This document shows, piece by piece, positions 24,995 through 33,152 of a DNA stretch of 64,000 nucleotides. A program made the position numbers and the translations under genes. The DNA is from Bacteroidales bacterium (GTDB lineage Bacteria; Bacteroidota; Bacteroidia; Bacteroidales; UBA6680), in the NCBI GenBank assembly GCA_025210735.1, contig JAOARD010000064.1:1-64000 (forward strand), written 5' to 3'. A model generated the notes under the pieces. That model was not told the DNA's origin. It made no database searches and saw nothing but the letters and a program-made list of their open reading frames with translations. Position 1 is the first letter of the stretch. Every line of letters starts with the position of its first letter.

Positions 24995-25567
24995 TTGGAA
25001 AAACATATTGAGGCACATAATGTTGAGAGACCATTTGTTGTTTGGATGACAGGATATAGTTCAAGCGGCAAAACTACTATAGCAAACGGGTTAAGGCGTA
25101 AATTGTCTGATATAGGCATCAGGAGTGAGGTTCTTGATGGTGATATAGTACGAAGAGATATATCAAATGATCTGGGGTTTTCTCATACAGACAGGATTGA
25201 GAATATCAGACGTGTAGCAAATGTTGCTGCAGATAAACTAAATCAGGGAGTTGTTGTAATAGTCAGTCTTATAAGCCCGTATAATGAGGGACGATTATTA
25301 GCCAAAGAGATATGTGGAAGTGACAGATTTATAGAGACATTTATTCATTCGCCTATTGATGTTTGCGAAAGTAGAGATGTTAAGAATCTGTATAAAAAGG
25401 CCAGAAAGGGTCTTATTGAAAACTTTACAGGTATAAGTGATATTTATCAGGAACCACAGAATCCGGATGTTGTAATTCCTACCAATACATTAACTGTTGA
25501 TGAGAGTGTTGGAATGCTATTTGATTTTGTTGTAAACCGAATAGGAATTGGAGGTTTATGTTCTTGA
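24995..25567 (+). CDS. cysC: Adenylylsulfate kinase
   Basis: 190 residues. P-loop GYSSSGKTT at residue about 15, LDGDIVRRDISNDLGFS, and ENFTGISDIYQEPQNPDVVI, all CysC motifs. Converts APS to PAPS with ATP in the cytoplasm. The frame begins at a TTG (24995) preceded by AAGGAGG at 24977-24983, a strong Shine-Dalgarno sequence that is unusual in Bacteroidota; no better ATG is available upstream of the conserved region. First gene of the cysC-cysD-cysN operon. Confidence 0.92.
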   Translation: MEKHIEAHNVERPFVVWMTGYSSSGKTTIANGLRRKLSDIGIRSEVLDGDIVRRDISNDLGFSHTDRIENIRRVANVAADKLNQGVVVIVSLISPYNEGRLLAKEICGSDRFIETFIHSPIDVCESRDVKNLYKKARKGLIENFTGISDIYQEPQNPDVVIPTNTLTVDESVGMLFDFVVNRIGIGGLCS

Positions 25568-25603
25568 CAACCTGTTTTTTGAGATTAAAATTTGGATCGA
25601 TAT

Positions 25604-26509
25604 ATGAAGAAATATAATTTGAACCACCTGAGAGAACTAGAGGCAGAATCTATCTATGTTATGAGAGAGGTTGCTGCTCAGTTTGAAAATCCTGTAATGC
25701 TTTTTTCGGGAGGAAAGGACTCTATTGTAATGTTTTTTCTTGCGCGTAAAGCTTTCTTCCCTTCACGTATACCATTTACTATGTTGCATATTGATACCGG
25801 ACATAACTTTCCGGAAACAATAGAGTATCGCGACTGGTTAATGAAGGAGTATGATGCGCGTCTTGAGGTAAAATATGTTCAGGACTCTATAGATAGTGGT
25901 AAAGCTGTAGAAGAGAAAGGCTTTAATGCAAGTAGAAATCTGCTGCAAACAGTTACTCTGCTTGATGCACTAGAGTCGTTAAAAGTTGATGCTGCTATTG
26001 GTGGCGGAAGACGTGATGAAGAGAAGGCGAGAGCTAAAGAGCGTTTCTTTTCGCACAGAGACGAGTTTGGTCAGTGGGATCCTAAGAACCAGCGTCCGGA
26101 GTTGTGGAATATCTTTAATGGTAAAAAGAATATGGGTGAACATTTTAGAGTTTTCCCTATCAGTAACTGGACAGAGATGGATGTATGGCAGTATATCTAT
26201 ATGGAGAATATACCTATTCCTAATCTCTACTTTACTCATAAAAGAGAGGTGTTTAACAGAGACGGAGTTTGGTTGGCAAATAGTCCGTATATAAACCTTA
26301 AACCAACTGAAGAGATTGAAATGCGCGAGGTTCGTTGTCGTACTATTGGTGATATGACCTGTACGGGTGTAGCTCTTTCGCAGGCAAACTCATTAGAAGA
26401 TATTATTCAGGAGGTTGCTGCTTCAAGAGTAACAGAGCGTGGCGGACGTGCTGATGATAAACGTTCTGAGGCTGCTATGGAGGACAGAAAGAAAGAGGGA
26501 TATTTCTAA
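25604..26509 (+). CDS. cysD: Sulfate adenylyltransferase subunit 2
   Basis: 301 residues from ATG 25604 (MKKYNLNHLRELEAESIYVMREV, the usual CysD start); an in-frame TTG 12 bases earlier is less likely. PP-loop motif LFSGGKDSIVM near residue 38, IGGGRRDEEKARAKERFFS, and FNGKKNMGEHFRVFPISNWTE-type segment near 190 are diagnostic. With CysN it makes APS from sulfate and ATP. No PAPS or sulfite reductase gene is next to the operon, so the activated sulfate could serve sulfation as well as cysteine synthesis. Confidence 0.94.
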   Translation: MKKYNLNHLRELEAESIYVMREVAAQFENPVMLFSGGKDSIVMFFLARKAFFPSRIPFTMLHIDTGHNFPETIEYRDWLMKEYDARLEVKYVQDSIDSGKAVEEKGFNASRNLLQTVTLLDALESLKVDAAIGGGRRDEEKARAKERFFSHRDEFGQWDPKNQRPELWNIFNGKKNMGEHFRVFPISNWTEMDVWQYIYMENIPIPNLYFTHKREVFNRDGVWLANSPYINLKPTEEIEMREVRCRTIGDMTCTGVALSQANSLEDIIQEVAASRVTERGGRADDKRSEAAMEDRKKEGYF

Positions 26510-26529
26510 AATTACTGAAACACAGACCA

Positions 26530-27837
26530 ATGGAATTAAATAACGATATTGTAGTTAAACAAGAATATAACGGAAAAGATACTGGGTATCTTGATATGGA
26601 ACTTTTACGATTCACTACAGCAGGTAGTGTTGACGATGGTAAGAGTACATTAATCGGACGTCTGCTTTATGATTCAAAAGCAATATTTGAGGATCAGATG
26701 GATGCTATTGAGCAGGCTAGTTTAAGAAAGGGTGATGAGCATGTAAACCTTGCGCTGTTAACCGATGGTCTTAGAGCTGAGAGAGAGCAGGGTATTACTA
26801 TTGATGTTGCATACAGATATTTTGCAACACCAAAGCGTAAGTTTATTATTGCTGATACTCCAGGACATATTCAGTACACCAGAAACATGGTTACAGGAGC
26901 ATCAACTGCAAATGCAGCTGTAATACTTGTTGATGCACGTAATGGTGTAGTTGAACAGACTATAAGACATACATATATAGCCTCACTATTACAGATTCCG
27001 CACATTATTATATGTGTAAATAAGATGGATCTTGTTGATCATAGCGAAGAGGCTTTTAATAATATAGTTAAGGATTTTGGTGCATTCTCTGAGAAACTGG
27101 ACTGTAAGGATGTACGATTTGTTCCTATAAGTGCCTTAAACGGAGATAATGTTGTTGACAGATCAACCAATATGGATTGGTATGATGGTCCAACGTTGAT
27201 CTATCTGTTAGAGAACTTGTATATTGCAAACGACCATAACCTTACTAATGCACGTTTTCCGGTTCAGTATGTTGTTCGTCCGCAATCTAATGACTATCCT
27301 GATTACAGAGGATATGCAGGACGTATTGCAGGAGGAGTGATGAAGAAAGGAGAGAAAGTAATGGTTCTTCCATCAGGATTTACCTCTGAGATTGATGCTA
27401 TTGATCTTCTGGGAACTGATCTTGAAGAGGCTTACCCTCCACAATCTGTAACAATTACCCTTAAGGATGATATTGATATCAGCAGAGGAGATATGATTGT
27501 TAAGGAAGAAGATGTTCCTAATGTAAGTCAGGATATTGACCTTATGGTATGTTGGTTGCATGAGCGTCCTATGGTTTTGGGTGGTAAGTACGCTGTAAAG
27601 CATACCTCAAGCGATGTAAGATGTATGATTAAGGATGTTAATTATAAGGTTAATATTAATAATCTTGAACATAATACAGAGGATAAGAGTATAGGACTTA
27701 ATGAGATTGCAAGTATCAGAATAAGAACTACAAAACCACTTTTCTACGATTCATATAAGAAGAATAGAATATCGGGTAGCTTGATTATAATTGATGAGGC
27801 TACAAATGAGACTGTTGGTGCCGGAATGATTATTTAA
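26530..27837 (+). CDS. cysN: Sulfate adenylyltransferase subunit 1 (GTPase)
   Basis: 435 residues. EF-Tu-like GTPase: GSVDDGKSTLIGRLLYD (P-loop near residue 32), DTPGHIQYTRNM, and NKMDLVDHSEEAF; two beta-barrel domains follow. No fused CysC domain, consistent with the separate cysC gene. GTP hydrolysis drives APS formation by CysD. Last gene of the operon, followed by a terminator. Confidence 0.94.
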   Translation: MELNNDIVVKQEYNGKDTGYLDMELLRFTTAGSVDDGKSTLIGRLLYDSKAIFEDQMDAIEQASLRKGDEHVNLALLTDGLRAEREQGITIDVAYRYFATPKRKFIIADTPGHIQYTRNMVTGASTANAAVILVDARNGVVEQTIRHTYIASLLQIPHIIICVNKMDLVDHSEEAFNNIVKDFGAFSEKLDCKDVRFVPISALNGDNVVDRSTNMDWYDGPTLIYLLENLYIANDHNLTNARFPVQYVVRPQSNDYPDYRGYAGRIAGGVMKKGEKVMVLPSGFTSEIDAIDLLGTDLEEAYPPQSVTITLKDDIDISRGDMIVKEEDVPNVSQDIDLMVCWLHERPMVLGGKYAVKHTSSDVRCMIKDVNYKVNINNLEHNTEDKSIGLNEIASIRIRTTKPLFYDSYKKNRISGSLIIIDEATNETVGAGMII

Positions 27838-27859
27838 TAATAATTATATATTATACAGA

Positions 27860-27887
27860 CTGCTCAAGGGTTCCTTGGGCAGTTTTT
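27860..27887 (+). terminator. Intrinsic terminator of the cys operon
   Basis: CTGCTCAAGG (27860-27869) pairs with CCTTGGGCAG (27873-27882), one G-U pair, 3-base loop, then five Ts. Confidence 0.8.
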
Positions 27888-27900
27888 GGTTTTAGATAAT

Positions 27901-28940
27901 GCTCTGTCAACGAAAATGGTTGGTGTTGTACCTTTCTGGTCTCATAGCTCTTATCAACACTGTCTCAGGAGTGATTTCAAAATCAAATTCATCCATCTCA
28001 CGGTACCATGACAGGTAATTATGTAGATATTTCGTTGCCACTCCTCTGAATCGTACCATCCAAACCTGTAAATCGAATTGATATTTCTGAACATTCTTTA
28101 TATGTACAACATCCTTCTTTACAGATTCCTGTTTAGGTATACTCAATACACCATGTCTTACACTATTTTCCTTTGTATACTTCAGATACACTGCTTTATT
28201 CTGACTACAAAATAGAGAGTCTCTTGTAAGTAGTCTTGATAAGTCAGGCTTAATTTTATCAGCACTGAATCTATAGAAAATATCATCAAATGTATTTTTA
28301 CCTCTGTCTCTGCAAAACAGTGTAAATACCCTGCTCTTTGAAGGAATATGTTTTGATGATTTGTATCCTCTTTTTCGTGGTTTTCTTCTTAATTTCTTAC
28401 TCCCTTTATCCGACCATGCAAATATCAGTTCATTTACTTCTACTATACCCGATAGTATCTCTGGTTTTATCTCATTTACATTCTGTAAGAACCTATGTCG
28501 CCACCGGAATGATGTATTTTTATGAACTCCACATTTTGCTGCTGCTTTTCTTATGCTTAAGCCATTCTTCAGACATTTTGCATATTCAAGCCATCGTCCT
28601 TTTTTGTGTAGGTTGGCTAGTGGAGTTCCTGTTAGAGTATTAAATGTTTTCTCACAATCTTTACATTTATAACGTTGTAGATCATTTCTTATACCCCACT
28701 TTTGAATAGATTGTGATTTACAATACGGACAACTGATATCTCCACAATTCTCATTTAACAGACGTGATACAAATTTAATTGAATCTCTTTTCTCAATAGC
28801 TTCTTTTAACTGATAATAACTCCTTGAATCAAGATCGTTAACAGATGCTAAAAGCTTAACAATGTTCTTTGATCTCATATCCTTTTTTGTTTGTATACGA
28901 GATTATTTCTATAAGGTTCAACCCAAATCGCCCACAGAGC
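27901..28940 (-). mobile_element. IS1595-like insertion sequence, degenerate
   Basis: About 1.04 kb containing one transposase gene. Ends carry an imperfect terminal repeat: GCTCTGT at 27901-27907 and, inverted, at 28934-28940, with further matches (CGA, then GGTTG) over about 23 bases, roughly 15 of 23 identical. I find no 8-bp target duplication next to the ends (TAGATAAT versus TATTCTGA). With the altered transposase this looks like an old, probably immobile copy. Confidence 0.7.
27907..28878 (-). CDS. IS1595-family transposase with substituted catalytic residues
   Basis: 323 residues, full length. N-terminal zinc ribbon (CPYCKSQSIQKWG ... CKDC) and helix-turn-helix (LSIRKAAAKCGVHKNTSFRWRHRFL), then the RNase-H-like core. 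Compared with the family pattern from memory, VEVDE reads VEVNE, LCSDG reads FCSQN and the KYLENYLGW glutamate region reads KYLHNYLSW, so all three DDE positions appear changed. The frame is otherwise intact, which is odd for a dead gene. Either a recent loss of activity or a protein kept for DNA binding. The stop codon lies inside the left terminal repeat. Confidence 0.8.
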   Translation of the reverse strand: MRSKNIVKLLASVNDLDSRSYYQLKEAIEKRDSIKFVSRLLNENCGDISCPYCKSQSIQKWGIRNDLQRYKCKDCEKTFNTLTGTPLANLHKKGRWLEYAKCLKNGLSIRKAAAKCGVHKNTSFRWRHRFLQNVNEIKPEILSGIVEVNELIFAWSDKGSKKLRRKPRKRGYKSSKHIPSKSRVFTLFCRDRGKNTFDDIFYRFSADKIKPDLSRLLTRDSLFCSQNKAVYLKYTKENSVRHGVLSIPKQESVKKDVVHIKNVQKYQFDLQVWMVRFRGVATKYLHNYLSWYREMDEFDFEITPETVLIRAMRPERYNTNHFR

Positions 28941-29030
28941 TATTCTGATTTACGAAATAACAATACCAAACAGTAGAATCAAATCATTCAACCCTGTGAA
29001 AATCAAAAAATAAAAGGTGTGTTTTAACTC

Positions 29031-29816
29031 TTAAAACAGGCGCTTAATTATTCTTAGTTTATGTGTATATGTATCACGCTCTTTGTTGAATATCCCTTGA
29101 TGATCAAAACTGTCAATACGAACACTTCCGGATGCATGTATTATAGATTTGTTATTAAGTAATATTCCAACATGTACAATATTACCCTCTTCGTTGTCAA
29201 AGAATGCAATATCTCCCGGATTAGCAGATTCAACAAAACTTATTGTTGTACCTATATCTACCTGTTTAGATGTATCTCTTGGTAGAAAAATACCGTGCTG
29301 TTTATACACCATCTGAACAAGACCAGAACAATCTATACCATATTTAGTCTTTCCACCCCATAGGTATGGAGCATTTATATATTCAAGAGATGTTTTTACA
29401 ATGCTTGCTCCGGTAGGCTCTTTATCAGCAATGTTAATTGGCTCGTCCAATCTATAGAACTTGTCATTAAACGTAAAATAGAAGTCACTTATCTCAAAAG
29501 GAACAGAGGCTCCTTGCGGAAGGAACATCTTCTGATCGTTTGGGGTATGAACTGTATGACTGCTTTTAAGAATAGTTTTATGACATTGATACAGGCTGTT
29601 AAATGTATCTGTATCAATTACTGTAAACATCTTATTATCTATCCAACCATAATAGTTATCATCGGCAAGGGTAACCTTTGACCATTTTATAGACTGTTCC
29701 TTAATAAGGAATAGCTCGCCGAAGAGTACCTGACTGGTCATCTCGCTTCTCTCATCAGGTTCTTTTCTAACAGGAATAATACTGCATGTTGCAACTCCGT
29801 ATTTTGGCTCTGTCAT
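29031..29816 (-). CDS. NlpC/P60 family cell-wall peptidase with SH3-like N-terminus
   Basis: 261 residues. Residues 1-130 form SH3-like binding modules (VRKEPDERSEMTSQVLFGE). Residues 135-261 are an NlpC/P60 domain with catalytic Cys in YGIDCSGLVQMVYKQHG, His in NIVHVGILLNN and a third polar residue in IIHASGSVRI. No obvious signal peptide, which is common in Bacteroidota members of this family. Known activity: cleavage of gamma-D-glutamyl-diamino acid bonds in peptidoglycan fragments. A single-gene unit next to the IS element. Confidence 0.9.
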   Translation of the reverse strand: MTEPKYGVATCSIIPVRKEPDERSEMTSQVLFGELFLIKEQSIKWSKVTLADDNYYGWIDNKMFTVIDTDTFNSLYQCHKTILKSSHTVHTPNDQKMFLPQGASVPFEISDFYFTFNDKFYRLDEPINIADKEPTGASIVKTSLEYINAPYLWGGKTKYGIDCSGLVQMVYKQHGIFLPRDTSKQVDIGTTISFVESANPGDIAFFDNEEGNIVHVGILLNNKSIIHASGSVRIDSFDHQGIFNKERDTYTHKLRIIKRLF

Positions 29817-30151
29817 TTTGGTCGAGTTTTAAATTAATAAGTTAGTTGTCCTGTTACCATATCTGTTTATGGTAATGTTGGGTAATAATATAATAGATGA
29901 AGGTAGAATAATTGTTTCATATATTCAAAATCATCATCTGTTTTTTATAGTATAATAACTACCGAAAGTCAAAAATGTTGCATCTGATGTAATATTAGGG
30001 AGGTATGAAGCTGTGTTCAATAGTAATTTATCTATTAATGGTTACTTGGTACTCTTAAATTCTGTTTTTTTAGGCGATATAATAAGAAAGTAATACATTG
30101 TTTTGTTAATCTCTTAATAAACATAGAATTATAGCCGATTAATAAATTTAT
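29817..30151. other. Noncoding gap upstream of the blaI-like operators
   Basis: About 335 AT-rich bases between the divergent NlpC/P60 and blaI-like genes. I see no gene or RNA here; the operator and promoter elements at its right end are listed separately. Confidence 0.5.
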
Positions 30152-30169
30152 CTACGTAAATTATCGTAA
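30152..30169 (+). promoter_or_regulatory. Distal BlaI-type operator
   Basis: CTACGTAAATTATCGTAA at 30152-30169 matches the operator at 30208-30225 at 14 of 18 positions, with TACG/CGTA arms. Centre-to-centre distance is 56 bases. Confidence 0.55.
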
Positions 30170-30175
30170 TTAAAC

Positions 30176-30226
30176 TTTGTTTGTAAAATAATATCTATAT
30201 ATTTGTATTACGAAAATGTTCGTAAT
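30176..30226 (+). promoter_or_regulatory. blaI-blaR promoter with overlapping operator palindrome
   Basis: TTTG at 30176-30179 and TATATTTG at 30198-30205 form the promoter (18-base spacing). Immediately after the -7 box lies ATTACGAA-AATG-TTCGTAAT (30207-30226), a perfect 8-bp inverted repeat at the transcription start. The site fits dyad operators of BlaI/MecI repressors in position and size, implying autoregulation. Confidence 0.65.
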
Positions 30227-30241
30227 TAAATAATACAACAG

Positions 30242-30628
30242 ATGCAAAAATACAAACCAACAGATAGCGAACTTGAAATACTTCAGATTTTATGGACTGA
30301 AGGAGAGTGTACAGTCAGAGAGATTTATGAAAAATTAAAAGATAAACGTAATATAGGATATACCACAACATTAAAAACTATGCAGATAATGTTTGAAAAG
30401 GGTATCCTCTCTCGCGAAAAAAGCAAAAGAACACATTTATATAAGGCTGAACTAAAGAAAGAGGAAACAGAGAGAGTAATGGTGAGTAAGCTGTTAAATT
30501 CTGTTTTTGAAGGATCTGCGGTTAAGCTTGTAATGCGTGCTTTAGGTTCAAACAAAACCAGCAAAGAGGAGCTGGAGAAGATTAAGGATCTTATTGATGA
30601 GATTGAAAAAGAGGGTGATAAGCAATAA
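30242..30628 (+). CDS. BlaI/MecI/CopY family repressor
   Basis: 128 residues. Winged helix (YKPTDSELEILQILWTEGECTVREIYEKL, GYTTTLKTMQIMFEKGIL) followed by the dimerisation helices (VMVSKLLNSVFEGSAVKLVMRAL). Family knowledge: the protein represses its own operon and is cleaved or released when the membrane sensor encoded next is triggered. Gap to the M56 gene is 9 bases. Two operators upstream support autorepression. No beta-lactamase gene is nearby. Confidence 0.9.
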   Translation: MQKYKPTDSELEILQILWTEGECTVREIYEKLKDKRNIGYTTTLKTMQIMFEKGILSREKSKRTHLYKAELKKEETERVMVSKLLNSVFEGSAVKLVMRALGSNKTSKEELEKIKDLIDEIEKEGDKQ

Positions 30629-30637
30629 ATCGGTATT

Positions 30638-33031
30638 ATGGACTTTAATATATTTTCGTTAGAGATATCAAAAGCAATAGGATGGGCTGTTGTACACAGT
30701 GTATGGCAGATAATTCTTATATCAATAGTTGTAAAATCGGTTCTTTTAATGTTTAAAAAGAGTTCGCCTGTTATAAAGTACAGGATTGTTTTTACAGCAC
30801 TGCTTACAACGTTTGTAGCATTTGTATCAACATTTGCGTGGTATTATACACGTACACTTGTGCCTGAAGAGGCTGTAAATTATAAGTTTATTGTTTTTGA
30901 GAATACCAGCGAGATATATCAAAGTTCGTTTATTGATACACTTTCGTCGTTTATCGACTCTAATACACATATTATAGTTCTTATATGGACTGTTGGAATA
31001 TTATTGTATCTGTTGAAAATTATTTTTGGATTTGTATATGTTGAGCATATCAAAAAGTACAATACAATACAAATTCAGGATTCGTTTATTGAGAAGTTTA
31101 ACAGACTGAGAGACAAGATTGGTGTAAATAAACTTGTACGCTTTCTTGAATCAGGATCTGTTAATGTACCTATGGTAGTAGGACATTTTAAACCTGTATT
31201 GCTTATACCTGCAGGAATGCTTTCAGGACTGTCTTACAGCCATATTGAGGCAATTGTGGCACATGAACTGGCACATGTTTATCGTAACGATTTTATTGTA
31301 AACCTGTTTGTTGCTATAATTGAATCACTGTTTTTCTTTCACCCGCTTATGTGGTGGATGACTACAATACTTGAAGATGAGAGAGAGAAATGTTGTGACG
31401 ATATTGCTATATCTGTTACCGGCGATAAATTACTATATGCTAAAGCACTTGCATCTGTTGTTGAATATAGTAATGTAAAGCCATACTTAGCTCTGTCGTT
31501 CTCAGGTAATAAAGAAAAGTTGTATTTGCGTATATCGCGACTATTAAAAGAGACCAATATGAAAACGAGTATAAGAGAAAAAATAATATTACCTGTAGCA
31601 CTAATTTTAATTTGTACTACACTGGCCTTTACAACAAATGATAAAACTAATAACGAGAAATACATTGATGAAGAACCGTCAATAGCTGAAACTGATCAGC
31701 ATACTATAGTTACTTCTACATCAACAAGTACAAGCAGTAGTAGTACTAAAAGTGATAAAGAGAAGAAGAAAAAGAAAAAAATTACTGCTAAATCGGATAT
31801 AAAGAAATCTTCATCTAAAATAAAATCTGGTGATAACGTAAAGGTTAAGATGAAAGATGGTAAGATTGAAGAGCTTGTTATTAATGGAAAAGTAATTGAT
31901 GAGAAGGATTATGATAAGTATGCCGGAGATATAAACAACAATAGTGTGACCCTAACCAGTGGCGATGGTAAATATGTTCAGACAAAATCTGTTGTGGTAA
32001 CTCACACTGATTCTGATAATGAGCAGGTATTCCGTAATATAAGCGATGGCGATAATGTATCGGTAACAATGTCAACGGGTAATGTAAAAGAGCTTATAGT
32101 TAACGGGAAAGTAATTGAGGAGAAGGATCATGATGCATATATTGTTAATGACGATGGGGAGCATATATACCTATCTGATGATGATGGTAAAACAGTGGTT
32201 AAATCTAAAAAGATAGTTATACAGAATAAGAATGGAAAATCAAATATCACTATACATAAAAAAGTTGATGGTGATAAGCTATATGTAAAGATGACTGATG
32301 GTGAGGTTGTTAAGATTAAAGTTAATGGCAAGGTAATACCTGAAAAAGATTATCATAAATATGAGCACCATATTACCGATGTTGATAAAGTATCAGATAA
32401 AGATATTAAGAGAGCCCGAAAAGACATTAAAAGAGCTAAGAAGGATATTGAACGTGCTGAGAAAGAGATAGAGAAGGCTAAGGAGCAGATGGAGGTTGAT
32501 AAAGAGAAGATTGAAGCTGAGCTTGAAAGAGTTGAAGAGGAGTTAGAAAAGAGCCGGGTGAAAGTTGAGCATGAAGTTGGATATGAAAAAGATAATTTAG
32601 AAATTGTTGAAGAGGTAGAGATTGAGAAGGAAGAACTTGACGAAATTGAAGAGGCAAGAAGAGAGTTGGAGAGGGTTAAGAACTCTAAGAAGAGTGTAGA
32701 ATATCATAAAGACAAAGCGGTTAATGTAGATAAAGTTATGAGAACTGTTGAGACAGCTGTAGAGCGTGTTGATGTTGAGCATATTGCTGATGTTATAGAA
32801 TTTGCAGTAGAGAATATTGATATGGAGAGAGTTGTTGATAATATAGAATTATCTATTGATGCTGTAGATTCATTTATTAATGAAAAAGTATTGAATAACA
32901 ACGATGATAATACAACAATATATGTTAAGAGCAAGAAGAAGGTTAAAAAGCAGAAGGAGTTAAAAAGTAAGAAGAAACTGAAGCCACAAAAAGAGTTAAA
33001 AAAACAGAAAGAAGAGAAAAAGTTGAAATAG
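30638..33031 (+). CDS. M56 (BlaR1-like) membrane metallopeptidase with three repeats and a charged coiled coil
   Basis: 797 residues. Four membrane helices and an M56 zinc peptidase: HELAH at 209-213, DEREKCCDDIA near 247 and a fourth membrane helix near 317-333. No penicillin-binding sensor domain. Instead a Ser/Thr/Lys linker (355-395) leads to three related modules at about 397-428, 470-502 and 543-575, each with a V.M..G...L.(V/I)NGKVI.EKD pattern, then a highly charged coiled coil (about 580-690) and a Lys-rich tail. Known role of the core: signal-triggered cleavage of the BlaI-type repressor. The extra part is presumably periplasmic and may sense an unknown ligand. Confidence 0.9.
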   Translation: MDFNIFSLEISKAIGWAVVHSVWQIILISIVVKSVLLMFKKSSPVIKYRIVFTALLTTFVAFVSTFAWYYTRTLVPEEAVNYKFIVFENTSEIYQSSFIDTLSSFIDSNTHIIVLIWTVGILLYLLKIIFGFVYVEHIKKYNTIQIQDSFIEKFNRLRDKIGVNKLVRFLESGSVNVPMVVGHFKPVLLIPAGMLSGLSYSHIEAIVAHELAHVYRNDFIVNLFVAIIESLFFFHPLMWWMTTILEDEREKCCDDIAISVTGDKLLYAKALASVVEYSNVKPYLALSFSGNKEKLYLRISRLLKETNMKTSIREKIILPVALILICTTLAFTTNDKTNNEKYIDEEPSIAETDQHTIVTSTSTSTSSSSTKSDKEKKKKKKITAKSDIKKSSSKIKSGDNVKVKMKDGKIEELVINGKVIDEKDYDKYAGDINNNSVTLTSGDGKYVQTKSVVVTHTDSDNEQVFRNISDGDNVSVTMSTGNVKELIVNGKVIEEKDHDAYIVNDDGEHIYLSDDDGKTVVKSKKIVIQNKNGKSNITIHKKVDGDKLYVKMTDGEVVKIKVNGKVIPEKDYHKYEHHITDVDKVSDKDIKRARKDIKRAKKDIERAEKEIEKAKEQMEVDKEKIEAELERVEEELEKSRVKVEHEVGYEKDNLEIVEEVEIEKEELDEIEEARRELERVKNSKKSVEYHKDKAVNVDKVMRTVETAVERVDVEHIADVIEFAVENIDMERVVDNIELSIDAVDSFINEKVLNNNDDNTTIYVKSKKKVKKQKELKSKKKLKPQKELKKQKEEKKLK

Positions 33032-33084
33032 TGTAGTATTACTACATTCCCATAGACTTATAAAACCTAGTCAGATAATTAAAC

Positions 33085-33125
33085 AAAAATACCCGGTTGA
33101 CAGATATAATCAATCGGGTATTTTT
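33085..33125. terminator. Bidirectional terminator between convergent genes
   Basis: AAAAATACCCG (33085-33095) pairs with CGGGTATTTTT (33115-33125); A run on one side and T run on the other allow termination from both strands. Confidence 0.8.
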
Positions 33126-33152
33126 ATGTTATAAATATTTGTAAACCTGTTC

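Noticed and set aside
27893-28948. Target site duplication of the insertion sequence
   Set aside because: The 8 bases on each side (TAGATAAT, TATTCTGA) do not match.
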